Notes: generated by a model from the letters alone, not told the origin. DNA of 64,000 nt from Solibacillus merdavium (GCF_014836935.1 NZ_JACSPW010000011.1:62001-126000), one strand, 5' to 3'. Shown: positions 10,313 through 20,478, counted from the stretch's first letter. Numbers and translations: made by a program.

Positions 10313-11473
10313 TTATGCCTCCCTGCTTTTAAATTCATTAACTATTTTATAATGTGCCTTCAATGCTTCTATATTTTCGATTCCCTCATATGATTGGAAC
10401 GTCACTTGCTTACCTTGTTCACGTAAAAGCTTCACTGTTTGTAAAGCTTCAGAAAAACGTTCTGATGCAAATAATACGAGCACACTGTCTGTTACAATTT
10501 CTATTTTTGGCATCGCTTCAAAAACACGATCTACACGTAATCCAAAACCAGTTGCGCCAACTTGCGAACCGAACTGCTGCAATAATCCATCATAGCGACC
10601 ACCATTGCCTAACGGGAAACCACTGCCTGATGCAAATACTTCAAATAACATACCTGTGTAATAGCTCATATGGCTAGACAATGTAAAATCAAATGCTATG
10701 TATTCATCATACCCAGCAGCATCCAAAATTTTTGCTAAGCTGCGCATATATTCAAGCGCATCATTTTTCCGGACATATTTTTCAATTGCTTCTATAGAAG
10801 GTAATCTAATCGCTTCTTCAATATAAGCCAACAATGCATCGGATTTTGTTTTCGGTAAATCAAATGCTAGGACAGCTTCTTCAAAGCCTACAAAATTTCG
10901 TTGTACGAGTAGATCATTTAAATGAAGAGCCTGTTCTTCACTTTCTGTATAATCCTTTAATATGCGGCTTAATACGCCAGCATGTCCGATTGTGACTTTG
11001 AAATCGGTAATATTAAAGCCCTTAACTAAATCAATCGCAGTCATAATGACTTCCGCATCAGCAAACACTGAATTGTCGCCGATTAATTCAATACCCATTT
11101 GGTCAAATTCCGCTGGGCGCCCACCTTCGCGTTGCTGTGCTCTAAATACATTCGCAAAATAGGCTAATCGTTGCGGTATTTTTTCTTTTAATAATTTTGA
11201 AGTTGCGACACGTGCAATTGGCGTTGTCATATCCGGGCGTAATACAAGTGTATTCCCCTGACTATCAACAAGTTTAAACAGACGGGCATCAGAAATTGCC
11301 GACGCTTTCCCAACTGTGTCGTAATATTCCACAGAGGGTGTTTTAATAAACTCATAACCCCGTGTATGCAGCAGTTGTCGACCAGTCGATCGGATTAGCT
11401 CAAGTTTTTCATATATATCGGGAAATGTATCGCGCATCCCAAGAGGTTTTTCAAACATTTTTATCGATGACAT
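10313..11473 (-). CDS. hisZ: ATP phosphoribosyltransferase regulatory subunit
   Basis: A 386-aa histidyl-tRNA synthetase paralogue that serves as the regulatory subunit for short HisG. Class II synthetase-like motifs are visible (LVLRPDMTTPIARV, the YFANVFRAQQREGGRPAEF region, GGRYDGLLQQFG). The anticodon-binding domain is reduced, which separates it from HisS. It is the first gene of the his operon. The ribosome-binding site AGGATG before ATG is weak. Confidence 0.93.
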   Translation of the reverse strand: MSSIKMFEKPLGMRDTFPDIYEKLELIRSTGRQLLHTRGYEFIKTPSVEYYDTVGKASAISDARLFKLVDSQGNTLVLRPDMTTPIARVATSKLLKEKIPQRLAYFANVFRAQQREGGRPAEFDQMGIELIGDNSVFADAEVIMTAIDLVKGFNITDFKVTIGHAGVLSRILKDYTESEEQALHLNDLLVQRNFVGFEEAVLAFDLPKTKSDALLAYIEEAIRLPSIEAIEKYVRKNDALEYMRSLAKILDAAGYDEYIAFDFTLSSHMSYYTGMLFEVFASGSGFPLGNGGRYDGLLQQFGSQVGATGFGLRVDRVFEAMPKIEIVTDSVLVLFASERFSEALQTVKLLREQGKQVTFQSYEGIENIEALKAHYKIVNEFKSREA

Positions 11474-11569
11474 TTTGACACATCCTAAACTTTTTAAATA
11501 GAATATTATTTCCTGTTTCGTAATTCCACTTCACTACGCTAGAGTGATGAATCATTAGTGTATGAAAGT

Positions 11570-11598
11570 ATTTTACTGCTACTAGTATTTATAGTCAA
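11570..11598 (-). promoter_or_regulatory. Sigma-A promoter of the his operon
   Basis: On the minus strand TTGACT and TAAAAT are separated by exactly 17 bp, about 100 bp upstream of hisZ. The leader between promoter and start has a small TCACT/AGTGA hairpin. I found no T-box consensus in it. Confidence 0.6.
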
Positions 11599-11725
11599 TG
11601 GGATTCTTGAATATTCGTTAATTTAATTTTCTGATATATCAATTCATTATACATGATATATGCTGAAATATCTTAGACACGGGGATTTCTGAGAAGATTT
11701 CATTTTCCACAAAAATGACAAGACT

Positions 11726-11757
11726 AAAAAAGACACCTCGCCTTTGCAAAGTGTCTC
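11726..11757 (-). terminator. Intrinsic terminator after yvoF
   Basis: On the minus strand AGACAC and GTGTCT form a stem followed by six T residues, directly after the yvoF stop. It separates the hprK-lgt-ppaX-yvoF block from the his operon promoter. Confidence 0.65.
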
Positions 11758-11762
11758 CAAAT

Positions 11763-12293
11763 TCAATTTTGCCATACAGGCTGATCGTTCTTTTTACGTT
11801 CCTCCATCTGCTCAGCAGTGAAAATAATACGCATTGGGTTGCCTCCTGCCATAGCGCCCGCTGGAACATCTTTATGCACGAGTGTTGCAGCAGAGACAAT
11901 GGCCCCGTCTCCAATTTTCACACCTGGTAATATCGTTGAATTGGCACCAACCATAACATTGCTGCCGATTTCCACATCACCCAATCGATACTCCTCAATT
12001 AAATATTCGTGCGCTAAAATTGTCGTATTAAAACCGATAATGGAATTATCCCCTACCGTAATGCGCTCTGGAAACATTGAGTCCGGCATGACCATTAGAG
12101 CCAGCGAAGCTTGTTTGCCGATCTTCATTTTCAAAAACGTACGGTACAGCCAATTTTTCCAGGACATAACAGGTGTTATACGCCCAATTTGAATCACGAT
12201 AAAGCATTTCATTACTTTCCAAAACGAGACCGTTTCATATACATTCCACAATGAATTAGCATTTTGTACACGATAGCGTTCGGTTCTCCTCAT
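11763..12293 (-). CDS. Acyltransferase with left-handed beta-helix (YvoF-like)
   Basis: A 176-aa hexapeptide-repeat acyltransferase of the WbbJ/LacA type. Imperfect hexapeptides such as IGSNVMVGANSTILPG and IGDGAIVSAATLVHKD form the coils. The N-terminus MRRTERYRVQNANSLW matches the YvoF family. It overlaps ppaX by 4 bp. The acceptor is unknown. Position in the hprK-lgt block is the same as B. subtilis yvoF, which supports orthology but not a function. Confidence 0.87.
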   Translation of the reverse strand: MRRTERYRVQNANSLWNVYETVSFWKVMKCFIVIQIGRITPVMSWKNWLYRTFLKMKIGKQASLALMVMPDSMFPERITVGDNSIIGFNTTILAHEYLIEEYRLGDVEIGSNVMVGANSTILPGVKIGDGAIVSAATLVHKDVPAGAMAGGNPMRIIFTAEQMEERKKNDQPVWQN

Positions 12294-12937
12294 GAAGACT
12301 CCCCTTTCACAATTTCAAGTAAATCACGCATATGGTTCAGCATATATGTCGGTTCATAAGACATTAAATAATCGACACCCTTTGCAGACCAGGCAACACC
12401 AGCTGTTCGAACACCAGCATTCTTCCCACCTTCAATATCATGCGAGTTATCACCAATCATTATTGCTTCACTCTTATCGACGCCAAGCTTTTGTAACGCT
12501 AAAAGAACCGGCTCAGGATGTGGTTTCACATGTTCGACATCATCTAAACCGATAATCGCATCAAATAAGTGCTCTGCCTGTAAAATTTTCATTCCGCGGG
12601 CTAAACCTTCTCTGCTTTTCGTAGAAACAATTGCCATTTTAATTCCTAATGCATGTAGCTCTTCTAACGTTTCAACTACCGCATCATAGCCAGTTACTAA
12701 CGAATCATGGTTTGCCGTACTCCACTCTCTGTATTTAGCAATCATTATTTCTGTTTCACCGGGTGTTAATTCGTCAAAAGTCTGTTTTAGTGACGGACCG
12801 ATGAATTTCAGGCAATCTACTGTCGAATATTGCCCGGGAAATTTTTCGTCAAAAATATACATAAATGTTTGGATGATTAATTCATTTGTATTGAGTAACG
12901 TACCATCAAAGTCAAATAATAATGCTTTTGTTTTCAT
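12290..12937 (-). CDS. ppaX: Pyrophosphatase PpaX (HAD superfamily)
   Basis: A 215-aa HAD phosphatase. Motif I is DFDGTLLNTNE near the N-terminus; motif II is in the SVTKS-like IVSTKSREG; motif III/IV is the C-terminal MIGDNSHDIEGG. In B. subtilis PpaX removes the pyrophosphate released when HprK/P dephosphorylates Ser-P-HPr. I chose the ATG at 12937 because AAAGAGG sits 8 bp upstream; the earlier frame start runs through the lgt terminator. Near hprK, lgt and yvoF as usual. Confidence 0.92.
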   Translation of the reverse strand: MKTKALLFDFDGTLLNTNELIIQTFMYIFDEKFPGQYSTVDCLKFIGPSLKQTFDELTPGETEIMIAKYREWSTANHDSLVTGYDAVVETLEELHALGIKMAIVSTKSREGLARGMKILQAEHLFDAIIGLDDVEHVKPHPEPVLLALQKLGVDKSEAIMIGDNSHDIEGGKNAGVRTAGVAWSAKGVDYLMSYEPTYMLNHMRDLLEIVKGESS

Positions 12938-12956
12938 ATCCATTGCCTCTTTCTTT

Positions 12957-12987
12957 TCAAAAAACCGTTTGCACTGATGCAAACGGT
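12957..12987 (-). terminator. Intrinsic terminator after lgt
   Basis: A perfect 10-bp stem (ACCGTTTGCA pairs with TGCAAACGGT, loop of 4) is followed on the minus strand by six T residues. It lies between the lgt stop and the ppaX start, so ppaX-yvoF may depend on read-through or on a promoter not recognised. Confidence 0.75.
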
Positions 12988-12994
12988 AATACTA

Positions 12995-13858
12995 TTATTT
13001 CTTTTTATTTTTCTTTTTTGTAGCTACTGGTTTTTTTTCATCATCTAAATAATGAACAGCCGGTTTGACATATATTCTGCGGTAAACAATACCGATAATA
13101 CCAATGGCAATTCCAATAATGGATACAACTTGCGCAGAACGTAATAACTCTTCCCCTATATATAGACTATCTGTACGCAATCCTTCGATAAAGAATCGTC
13201 CTACCGAATACCATATTAAATAGAAGAAAAACATTTCCCCACGTCGCCAATTTAATTTGCGGGCAAACAGTAAAATTACTAATCCGACAACATTCCATAA
13301 TGATTCATATAAAAATGTCGGATGGACATATGTACCTGCTTCTCTAATATACATTTGTTCAATAATCCAGTTCGGTATAAATAAACCTTCTAAAAACTCA
13401 CGCGACACTGGACCACCATAAGCTTCTTGATTGACGAAGTTGCCCCAGCGACCAATAATCTGTCCAACCAAAATACTCGGTGCAGCAATATCGGCTAATT
13501 TTAAGAAGCTTACTTTACGCTTTCTCGTGAAAATATATGCAGTAATAAATGAACCAATTAACGCACCATGAATGGCAATACCACCATTCCAAATTTCAAT
13601 AATGCGCCCAGGATTTTGGCCATAATAATCCCACTTCATCACGACATAGTATACCCGTGCAGATAAAATCGCAATCGGTATTGCCCAAATGAGTAGATCT
13701 GCTATAAATTCCTGATCGAATCCACGGCGTACCGACTCCCTTTGTGCCAAAAAATAAGCAATAATTATGCCTAACCCGATAATAATGCCGTACCAGTTTA
13801 CCGGAATTGGTCCGAGATGAAACGCTACAGGATTAATCGCTAATAAATTTGTGTCCAT
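12995..13858 (-). CDS. lgt: Prolipoprotein diacylglyceryl transferase
   Basis: A 287-aa integral membrane enzyme that transfers diacylglycerol to the lipobox cysteine of prolipoproteins. The Lgt signature [15 protein letters not shown] is intact and the [11 protein letters not shown] stretch contains the conserved His. Seven hydrophobic segments are visible. The C-terminal tail is lysine-rich (KKKNKKK). It serves the lipoproteins of this window (PrsA, cytochrome c-551, the FixH-like and propeller lipoproteins). A GAGGGGAG site precedes ATG. Confidence 0.95.
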   Translation of the reverse strand: MDTNLLAINPVAFHLGPIPVNWYGIIIGLGIIIAYFLAQRESVRRGFDQEFIADLLIWAIPIAILSARVYYVVMKWDYYGQNPGRIIEIWNGGIAIHGALIGSFITAYIFTRKRKVSFLKLADIAAPSILVGQIIGRWGNFVNQEAYGGPVSREFLEGLFIPNWIIEQMYIREAGTYVHPTFLYESLWNVVGLVILLFARKLNWRRGEMFFFYLIWYSVGRFFIEGLRTDSLYIGEELLRSAQVVSIIGIAIGIIGIVYRRIYVKPAVHYLDDEKKPVATKKKNKKK

Positions 13859-13889
13859 AAAATTCTCCCCTCATCAATCTTTATCACTA

Positions 13890-14828
13890 TTAATAATCGT
13901 CCATTTCATCATTTACGACAAGCATATCATCTAAACGACGTGAAAATTCCTCTGCTGCATTAACACCCATTTTTTTCAGACGGTAATTCATAGCTGCCAC
14001 TTCAATAATTACCGATACATTTCGACCAGGCTGAACTGGAACTGTTAGTTTTGTTACATCCGTATCAATAATTTTCATCTTTTCTTCATCAAGTCCTAGA
14101 CGATCATAAAACTTTTCAGGATCCCACGTTTCAAGTTCAATAATTAACGTAATCCGCTTATATGGACGAATAGCACTTGCGCCAAATAGCGTCATAATAT
14201 CAATGATACCGATTCCTCGTATTTCAAGCAAATGCTCTAATAACGGTGGGGGGCTTCCGACGAGCATATTTTCTCCTTCTTGACGAATTTCCACGCTATC
14301 ATCCGCTACTAAACGATGCCCTTTTTTTACTAGTTCAAGTGCTGTTTCACTTTTACCGACACCGCTTTTCCCCATTATTAATACACCAATCCCATATACA
14401 TCGACAAGAACACCATGCACTGCCGTTGTTGGAGCAAGCTTACTTTCCAAAAAGTTCGTTAACCGGCTTGAAAACCACGTTGTAGTTTGATTTGTAACAA
14501 ATACTGGTACATGATTCTCGTTGGATGCATCGATAAGTTCTTGTGGCACCTCTAAATCACGTGAAATAATAATAGCTGGCGTTTCATCCGAACATAGACG
14601 CTTCATCCGACTAATTTTATCTTCTTCAGGCAGCATCTCAAAAAATGATAGCTCTGTTTTCCCTAATAACTGGACCCGATCAGCCGGGTAATGTGTAAAA
14701 TAACCCGCCATTTCCAAACCCGGTCGTGAAATATCACTCGTCGTTATATAACGTCCAATCCCTTCTTCTCCACTTACCAGCTTTAAATTGAATTTTTCCA
14801 TAACATCTTTTGCAATTACTTGAATCAT
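13890..14828 (-). CDS. hprK: HPr kinase/phosphorylase
   Basis: A 312-aa bifunctional enzyme that phosphorylates or dephosphorylates Ser46 of HPr and so controls carbon catabolite repression. The P-loop GKSGVGKSE and the family signature [14 protein letters not shown] are present. The start was placed at [17 protein letters not shown] by comparison with B. subtilis HprK and an AGGAG site upstream; the longer frame has an unrelated N-terminal extension. First gene of the lgt-ppaX-yvoF block. Confidence 0.95.
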   Translation of the reverse strand: MIQVIAKDVMEKFNLKLVSGEEGIGRYITTSDISRPGLEMAGYFTHYPADRVQLLGKTELSFFEMLPEEDKISRMKRLCSDETPAIIISRDLEVPQELIDASNENHVPVFVTNQTTTWFSSRLTNFLESKLAPTTAVHGVLVDVYGIGVLIMGKSGVGKSETALELVKKGHRLVADDSVEIRQEGENMLVGSPPPLLEHLLEIRGIGIIDIMTLFGASAIRPYKRITLIIELETWDPEKFYDRLGLDEEKMKIIDTDVTKLTVPVQPGRNVSVIIEVAAMNYRLKKMGVNAAEEFSRRLDDMLVVNDEMDDY

Positions 14829-14945
14829 GAATTGGTACGCTCCTATCTCCTGACATCTATACAGTATTTTAACATGACTTATAAATTTCCTATATAAAAC
14901 TAACTTACTTTTCTTCATGAAGTCGTTATCGGACACCCGGTCAAC

Positions 14946-14979
14946 AAAAAAAACGATGAAGCTCATTTGCCCATCGTTT
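14946..14979 (-). terminator. Intrinsic terminator after cytochrome c-551
   Basis: On the minus strand AAACGATG pairs with CATCGTTT around a loop of about 13 bases and is followed by eight T residues, within 40 bp of the cytochrome stop codon. Confidence 0.75.
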
Positions 14980-14985
14980 CGTTTG

Positions 14986-15297
14986 TTATTTTAAAGTTGC
15001 TAAATACTCTGCAGCCGCTTCAGCCTTTTCGCCTTTTACAATCCCAGGAGGCATACGGTCTTTACCATTTAAAATAATATCTAAAATCTCTTCTTCAGAA
15101 TATTTCGCTCCTAATTTATCCAATGCTGGAGCACTGCCACCCTGTAATTGACCACCATGACATGTTGCACAGGATTGTTTAACGACTTTTTCACCATCGA
15201 CTTCTGCTGTTTCGCCGTTTGTTGCCGAATCATCCCCACCACATGCTGCTAAAAATAGTGCTGAGCCAAATACTAATGTAAGTAAACCTTTTTTCAC
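14986..15297 (-). CDS. cccB: Cytochrome c-551 lipoprotein (CccB-like)
   Basis: A 103-aa membrane-anchored c-type cytochrome. The signal peptide ends in the lipobox LAAC (Cys19), a haem attachment motif CATCH is at 43-47, and Met82 in DRMPPG is the likely axial ligand. The start is GTG after GGAGGGG. Lipoprotein cytochromes of this type carry electrons to the caa3 oxidase on the outer face of the membrane. It is a single-gene unit with its own terminator. Confidence 0.92.
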   Translation of the reverse strand: MKKGLLTLVFGSALFLAACGGDDSATNGETAEVDGEKVVKQSCATCHGGQLQGGSAPALDKLGAKYSEEEILDIILNGKDRMPPGIVKGEKAEAAAEYLATLK

Positions 15298-15348
15298 TCT
15301 AAACCCCTCCAAAAACGTATTACTAATACACTGCTAATTATAACAAAC

Positions 15349-16203
15349 TTATACTTTTTTGAAACCTTCTCCTAACACTTCATAAGCATCTGAAACGATA
15401 ACAAATGCTTCTGGATCAACGGCTTTCAACACTTGTTTCAGCTTTGTGAACTCTGTTTGATAGACGACAACCATCAATACCGGCCGCTCCTCACCCGTAT
15501 AGCCACCATATGCAGGAAGCTTCGTAATTCCACGATTAACTTCTTTATAAATCGCATCGCGCACTTCTGTTTCTTTTCGAGTAATGATATAAACCATTTT
15601 CGATTGACTAAAACCAAGCTGAACAATATCGATAGTTTTTGTTGTTACATAAAGACCGATTAAAGCATAAAGTCCTTTTTCCAAATCAAAAACAATCGCC
15701 GCACTAACAGCGATGACTCCATCAATAAACAATACGCTCGTCCCTAAAGTCAGGCCTGTAAATTTTGTTATAATTTGTGCAAGTAAATCTGTTCCACCTG
15801 TAGAAGCATTTCCTTTAAATACGAGTCCAATACCTAACCCGACAACAATCCCACCAAAAATTGACCCTAATAACGGATTTAACGTCCATGCATCCCAGCT
15901 TGCCGTTAAAATAACGAAAAAAGGAAGCGCAATCGTACCGATAAATGATTTAATGCCAAATTTCTTCCCAAGTACAATTACCCCTGCGATAAATAAAGGA
16001 ATATTAAATGCATATTGTACAATTCCGGCATTCCAGCCGAACATACCATGCAAAATAGTACTTATCCCACTAACCCCGCCTGAAGCAACTTGGTTTGGAA
16101 ATAAAAATACATTAAAACCAAAGGCAATGACTGCCGCTCCTATAATGACAAATAAATACTCTTTTATACTATCTTTCACTGAACTTTGTGAACTATACGT
16201 CAT
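15349..16203 (-). CDS. YitT family membrane protein (YvjA-like)
   Basis: A 284-aa protein with five to six hydrophobic segments in the N-terminal two thirds and a C-terminal DUF2179 domain (MVYIITRKETEVRDAIYKEV, then TEFTKLKQVLKAVDPEAFV). This is the YitT architecture; position near cccB suggests YvjA. The family is probably a transporter or sensor but has no proven substrate. The ATG at 16203 follows GTGAGG. Confidence 0.88.
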   Translation of the reverse strand: MTYSSQSSVKDSIKEYLFVIIGAAVIAFGFNVFLFPNQVASGGVSGISTILHGMFGWNAGIVQYAFNIPLFIAGVIVLGKKFGIKSFIGTIALPFFVILTASWDAWTLNPLLGSIFGGIVVGLGIGLVFKGNASTGGTDLLAQIITKFTGLTLGTSVLFIDGVIAVSAAIVFDLEKGLYALIGLYVTTKTIDIVQLGFSQSKMVYIITRKETEVRDAIYKEVNRGITKLPAYGGYTGEERPVLMVVVYQTEFTKLKQVLKAVDPEAFVIVSDAYEVLGEGFKKV

Positions 16204-16320
16204 ATTAATCCTCACTTCTTTTGCAAATTCCTTTGAATTATAGCAAATCCAACATGAAATGAGAACTTCATTAAAGTAAAGAGAGACTAAGACTAATTAT
16301 CTTAGAGTATAACTTTATGC

Positions 16321-17559
16321 TTATTTCATATTAAGCGTGTCATTTACCCATACTTTTACTTCTTCATACATTGGTAAAATCTCATCGGTCGAAATATTTA
16401 ATTGGTCCGCTAATGGCATTAAATTTTCCCAATCCAGCTTACTTAAAGCTGTGCTAAATTGAAGGTAAGGAGTCATATCTGTCTGTGATCCAGAAATTGT
16501 TTCCAAAATATCCTCTGCTAAAGGCAATTGTGTAACAATAACGTTTACAGGACGTTGTAATAAAGAATCGATTAATGAAAAAAGCCCTACCAAAAAGTAC
16601 TCTGAATAATTTTTTTTATAATTCAGGCGAGCACTTATTTCACATGCTTTTGCTCTAAATAATGATGCAAACATTAACTCTTTAAAGATATCGTTATTAC
16701 AATTTGAATTCGCCTCGCGCATCGCTAGCATATATACCCATTGACGCAGTTCCAACAGCCCTAACATTAATATCGCCTGCTTTATCGAACGCACTTTATT
16801 TTTCGTTCTCTTAGAGGAACCGTTAATTAACTTCAATAACCGATACGAGAGTGAAATTTCACGTTCGATATTTTCTGCCAGTAAATCAATATTTGTTTCA
16901 TCTTCACGTAATAAAGATATAATTTGAAAATATTGAAAGAGATTTGCTGGTATATCTGTTGCGGTTAATATTTGAGGCTGTTCAAAGAAATAACCTTGAA
17001 ATAAAGAGTAACCAGATTGTTTTGCAATTTCGAATTGTTCGCGCGTTTCTACCTTCTCCGCTAAAAGCTTAATATGTGGAAATTTTGATTTAATTAGCCT
17101 TTCTATCACTTTTCGTTCATTTTCCGATGTATGTAAAAAATCAATTTTTATATAATCAATTTGAGGAAAGAGTTCGTCATATACTAGGATCTTTTCATCA
17201 ATTACAAAATCATCTAAAGCAAGCTTGTAACCTGCTCTTTTTAATATCTTAAGTTGTTGAATCAGTTCAGGAGTAATTGAAATGTCTTCCAATATTTCAA
17301 TTACTACTTGTTCAGGTTCTAAAAAGTCTATTGAATCTTGCATGATTAAGTTTTCTGTAAAGTTAATAAATGATGGTTTGCCATTTGCCACTTCTTTAAT
17401 ACCAATAGAAAGAAACGAATTAATTAATAACTCGATTGTTGCTGTATCCGAATCGATATCGGGAAACTGATTAACATAATTATTTCGATACAATAATTCA
17501 TATGCGATAATTTCTTCGCATTTATTAAAAATTGGCTGTCTGCCGATAAAAACTTCCAA
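16321..17559 (-). CDS. EAL and HDOD domain protein (YuxH-like), degenerate EAL
   Basis: A 412-aa protein starting at TTG after GGAAGGG (MEVFIGRQPIFNK), matching the YuxH family start. The N-terminal half is an EAL fold; the signature Glu-Ala-Leu is YELLYR and the metal-binding DDFG is LDDFV, so cyclic-di-GMP hydrolysis is unlikely. The C-terminal half is an HDOD domain (YRLLKLINGSS, SIKQAILMLGL, LRQWVYML). Proteins of this type act as signalling scaffolds. It is divergent from the echA gene. Confidence 0.85.
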   Translation of the reverse strand: MEVFIGRQPIFNKCEEIIAYELLYRNNYVNQFPDIDSDTATIELLINSFLSIGIKEVANGKPSFINFTENLIMQDSIDFLEPEQVVIEILEDISITPELIQQLKILKRAGYKLALDDFVIDEKILVYDELFPQIDYIKIDFLHTSENERKVIERLIKSKFPHIKLLAEKVETREQFEIAKQSGYSLFQGYFFEQPQILTATDIPANLFQYFQIISLLREDETNIDLLAENIEREISLSYRLLKLINGSSKRTKNKVRSIKQAILMLGLLELRQWVYMLAMREANSNCNNDIFKELMFASLFRAKACEISARLNYKKNYSEYFLVGLFSLIDSLLQRPVNVIVTQLPLAEDILETISGSQTDMTPYLQFSTALSKLDWENLMPLADQLNISTDEILPMYEEVKVWVNDTLNMK

Positions 17560-17673
17560 GTTAACCCTTCCCAACTTATAGTATATTTTCACTATTAATG
17601 TAATCTGTTGTAATTTCAACTATTTACATTGTACTATAAAACTAGAGTAACAAAATTTTGGGAGGTAGTAAAT

Positions 17674-18450
17674 GTGAACAATGTTAAATATGACCAAAAA
17701 GATTTTATCGCATACGTAACACTTAATCGTCCTGATATGTTAAACGCTTTTAACTATGAAATGCTTGAAGAATTACGCAAAGTAATCGAATCGATTCAAA
17801 TACATCCTGACATTCGTCTTGTCATTATAACAGGGGCTGGTGATAAAGCTTTTTCTGTGGGGGCAGATTTAAAAGAACGTAAAACATTGCCAGATGCACT
17901 CGTCAAACGCAATTTAAATCGTTTTGGTGAAGTGTTTACACTTATTGAGCAATTACCTCAGCCGACAATTTGTGTTTTAAATGGGTATGCATTTGGTGGA
18001 GGACTTGAGCTGGCACTTGCCTGTGACTTCCGTATCGCTGCTGACCAGGTAACACTTGGCTTAACTGAAACAAGCTTAGGAATCATTCCTGGTGCAGGCG
18101 GAACACAGCGCCTGCCTCGTTTAATCGGAGAAGCAAAAGCATTGGAGCTTATTTTAACTGCTAAGCGTATGACCGCAGCAGAAGCACTTCAGTACGGAGT
18201 TGTTACTAAAATAGCGCCTCGGGAAAATTTACACGAAGTAACGGCTGATTTTGCAGCATTAATTTTAAAAAATGCACCGATTGCTCTTCAACAAGCTAAA
18301 TTTGCCGTAAAGCAAGGAATGAAAACCGACATTCAAACCGGGCTTCAAATTGAACGCAAAGCATATGAACTAACAATTCCTACAGAAGATCGCATTGAAG
18401 CACTAAACGCCTTTTCTGAAAAAAGACCCCCGCAGTTTAAAGGGAAATAA
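17674..18450 (+). CDS. Enoyl-CoA hydratase (methylglutaconyl-CoA hydratase-like)
   Basis: A 258-aa crotonase that adds water to enoyl-CoA thioesters. The oxyanion-hole stretch FSVGADLKERK and FGGGLELALACD, the latter with the first catalytic Glu, are present. The second Glu is in LTETSLGIIPGAGGTQRLPR. The GADLKER stretch resembles AUH, which acts in leucine breakdown, but crotonic-type substrates are equally possible. The start is GTG after GGGAGG; the longer frame lacks a ribosome-binding site. Confidence 0.88.
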   Translation: MNNVKYDQKDFIAYVTLNRPDMLNAFNYEMLEELRKVIESIQIHPDIRLVIITGAGDKAFSVGADLKERKTLPDALVKRNLNRFGEVFTLIEQLPQPTICVLNGYAFGGGLELALACDFRIAADQVTLGLTETSLGIIPGAGGTQRLPRLIGEAKALELILTAKRMTAAEALQYGVVTKIAPRENLHEVTADFAALILKNAPIALQQAKFAVKQGMKTDIQTGLQIERKAYELTIPTEDRIEALNAFSEKRPPQFKGK

Positions 18451-18468
18451 ACCTTCTCTAATCAAAAA

Positions 18469-18498
18469 AACAGGGCTCCCACTACGGGATACCCTGTT
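18469..18498. terminator. Bidirectional terminator between echA and the S9 peptidase
   Basis: AACAGGG pairs with CCCTGTT around a 16-base loop. A-rich sequence on the left and T-rich sequence on the right can serve both converging genes. Confidence 0.6.
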
Positions 18499-18504
18499 TA
18501 CTTT

Positions 18505-20478
18505 TTATAAATATTTCTCAAACCAGCCTGTGATTTGCTCTAATCGTTCTAATCTTAAATTTGGAATTCCTGTTCGTGATAAGTTATGATCACATTCCGG
18601 GAAGCGAACAAATCCTACTTCTTTCCCCATGCGCTTCAACGTAACATACAGCTGCTCTGCTTGTTCAATTGGACAGCGGAAATCACGTTCACTGTGTAAA
18701 ATAAGTAGCGGTGTCTCTACATTTGCCGCGTACTTTAACGGCGAATGATGCCATAGTTTTTCAACGTCATTCATATCCGCTAGCATTTGCCATTCCGAGA
18801 AGTAATAACCGATATCTGATACACCGTAGAAGCTAATCCAGTTTGAAATCGAACGCTGTGTAACCGCTGCTTTAAAGCGATTCGTATGTCCCACAACCCA
18901 GTTCGTCATAAACCCACCATAGCTACCACCAGTAATACCTAAGCGTGACTCATCAATCCATGCATAATTTTCCAACGCATAATCAACACCAGCCATAATA
19001 TCCTCATAGTCACCTTCACCATAATTACCGCGCACACCATCTACAAACTCCTGGCTATAACCATGACTGCCACGAGGATTCACATATAAGACGCCGTACC
19101 CTTGTGCCGCTAATAACTGCATTTCATGGAAAAATGTATTCGCATATAATGTATGCGGTCCACCATGCACTTCCACAATGAATGGATATTTCTTACCTTC
19201 TGTATATTGAGCAGGCTTCATAATCCACCCATGAACAGTTATACCATCTTTTGCGACATACGAAATCGCTTCCGGTGTTGAAAGTGTTGTTGCCTCTAAA
19301 AACTCGGCATTAAATGCTGTTAGCTGCTTACGCTCGCCCGTTGTAATATCGTAATCAAATAGTTCACCAGGGAATGTCGGATTCGAAACAGTGATCAAAG
19401 CACGGTTACCATTCTTGAAAACAGCATATCCATATACATGTTCATTTTCAGGTGAGGCAGGATAAATTGCGCCTTCTAATGTAGCATAATATAATCGGAT
19501 ATCTCCCTCTGTAGACACTTGGAAATATAAATCGTTATTTTCAGTCCAAATAACTGTAGGAGCTTCAACACCTTGCTGGATATCTGCAACAGCATAATCC
19601 CCTACCGGTACGTCCAGCATCTCAGTCAGCTTTTGCGTCATTTTTGTTTCTCTATCATAAATATAAATATGACCATGTGTAGCATTTTTGTATGTATGGT
19701 CCGAGCCGCCGAATGCTATGTAACGGTCATCAAATGAAAATTCCGCTCCACCATAGTAGCCATCCACATCAATTAATACTGTCTCTTCTTTTGTTTCTAC
19801 ATCGACTAAAAATAATGGTGTACGGAATACGTCGTCAGTATTTTCTACACGATTTACTGCAATAACCAATGTTTTTCCATCATGTGATATCCCTTGTAAA
19901 CTATGAGAAAAATCACCTTCTGTAAAAGCACTCACTTCTTTTGTCGCTAAATCAACCTTAGCAATATGTGAATAGCGTTCTTGTGGTAATAACCCAACGC
20001 CATCTGCTTTGTATTTCATTTTATCGACTATATATGCTTTCGGAACTTTCTTCTCTTCTTTTTCTTCCTGTTCTGTGATGCTCAAGCCCTTTTTAACAGT
20101 ACTTGTAATCCAAAGCTTCTCGCCACATGGGCTCCATAAATATGAATTAACGCCATTTGGAAATGTCGTTAATTCCTGTGCTTCACCTCCACGGCTATTT
20201 AAAATATAGAGCTGCTGCTTTTCTTTGCGCTTTGCCAAAAATGCAACTTGTTTGCCGTCTGGTGACCATTGTGGACTTGAAACTCGTTCATTCCCGTATG
20301 TCCATTGCGTTGTTTCCCCTGATTCCAAGTCAATATGAAACAGGTGCGCATTGTAGTTATTCTCTTCTTCATTCAGTTGAGTGCGTATAAATAATGCCTC
20401 TTTTTCATTTGGTGCAAGTATTGGATTTGTGACTGATTGAATTTCAAATAAACTTTCTTTCGTTATGTAATTTGTCAT
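18505..20478 (-). CDS. S9 family peptidase (acylaminoacyl/prolyl oligopeptidase type)
   Basis: A 657-aa serine peptidase. The N-terminal about 400 residues form a seven-bladed propeller with WD40-like TolB repeats (SPQWSPDGKQVAFLAK). The C-terminal alpha/beta hydrolase has the nucleophile GGSYGG, Asp in HSERDFRCP and His in ECDHNLSRTG, so the triad is complete. No signal peptide is seen. It resembles B. subtilis YuxL, a cytosolic oligopeptidase that removes blocked residues or trims short peptides. The ATG follows GAGGTGAGATA. Confidence 0.9.
   Translation of the reverse strand: MTNYITKESLFEIQSVTNPILAPNEKEALFIRTQLNEEENNYNAHLFHIDLESGETTQWTYGNERVSSPQWSPDGKQVAFLAKRKEKQQLYILNSRGGEAQELTTFPNGVNSYLWSPCGEKLWITSTVKKGLSITEQEEKEEKKVPKAYIVDKMKYKADGVGLLPQERYSHIAKVDLATKEVSAFTEGDFSHSLQGISHDGKTLVIAVNRVENTDDVFRTPLFLVDVETKEETVLIDVDGYYGGAEFSFDDRYIAFGGSDHTYKNATHGHIYIYDRETKMTQKLTEMLDVPVGDYAVADIQQGVEAPTVIWTENNDLYFQVSTEGDIRLYYATLEGAIYPASPENEHVYGYAVFKNGNRALITVSNPTFPGELFDYDITTGERKQLTAFNAEFLEATTLSTPEAISYVAKDGITVHGWIMKPAQYTEGKKYPFIVEVHGGPHTLYANTFFHEMQLLAAQGYGVLYVNPRGSHGYSQEFVDGVRGNYGEGDYEDIMAGVDYALENYAWIDESRLGITGGSYGGFMTNWVVGHTNRFKAAVTQRSISNWISFYGVSDIGYYFSEWQMLADMNDVEKLWHHSPLKYAANVETPLLILHSERDFRCPIEQAEQLYVTLKRMGKEVGFVRFPECDHNLSRTGIPNLRLERLEQITGWFEKYL

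Noticed and set aside
11474-11762. T-box or other riboswitch in the his leader
   Set aside because: No AGGGTGGNACCGCG core or its complement was found; only a small hairpin and a promoter.
20009-20390. Plus-strand open frames over the S9 peptidase gene
   Set aside because: Shadow frames of the peptidase with low-complexity or implausible composition.
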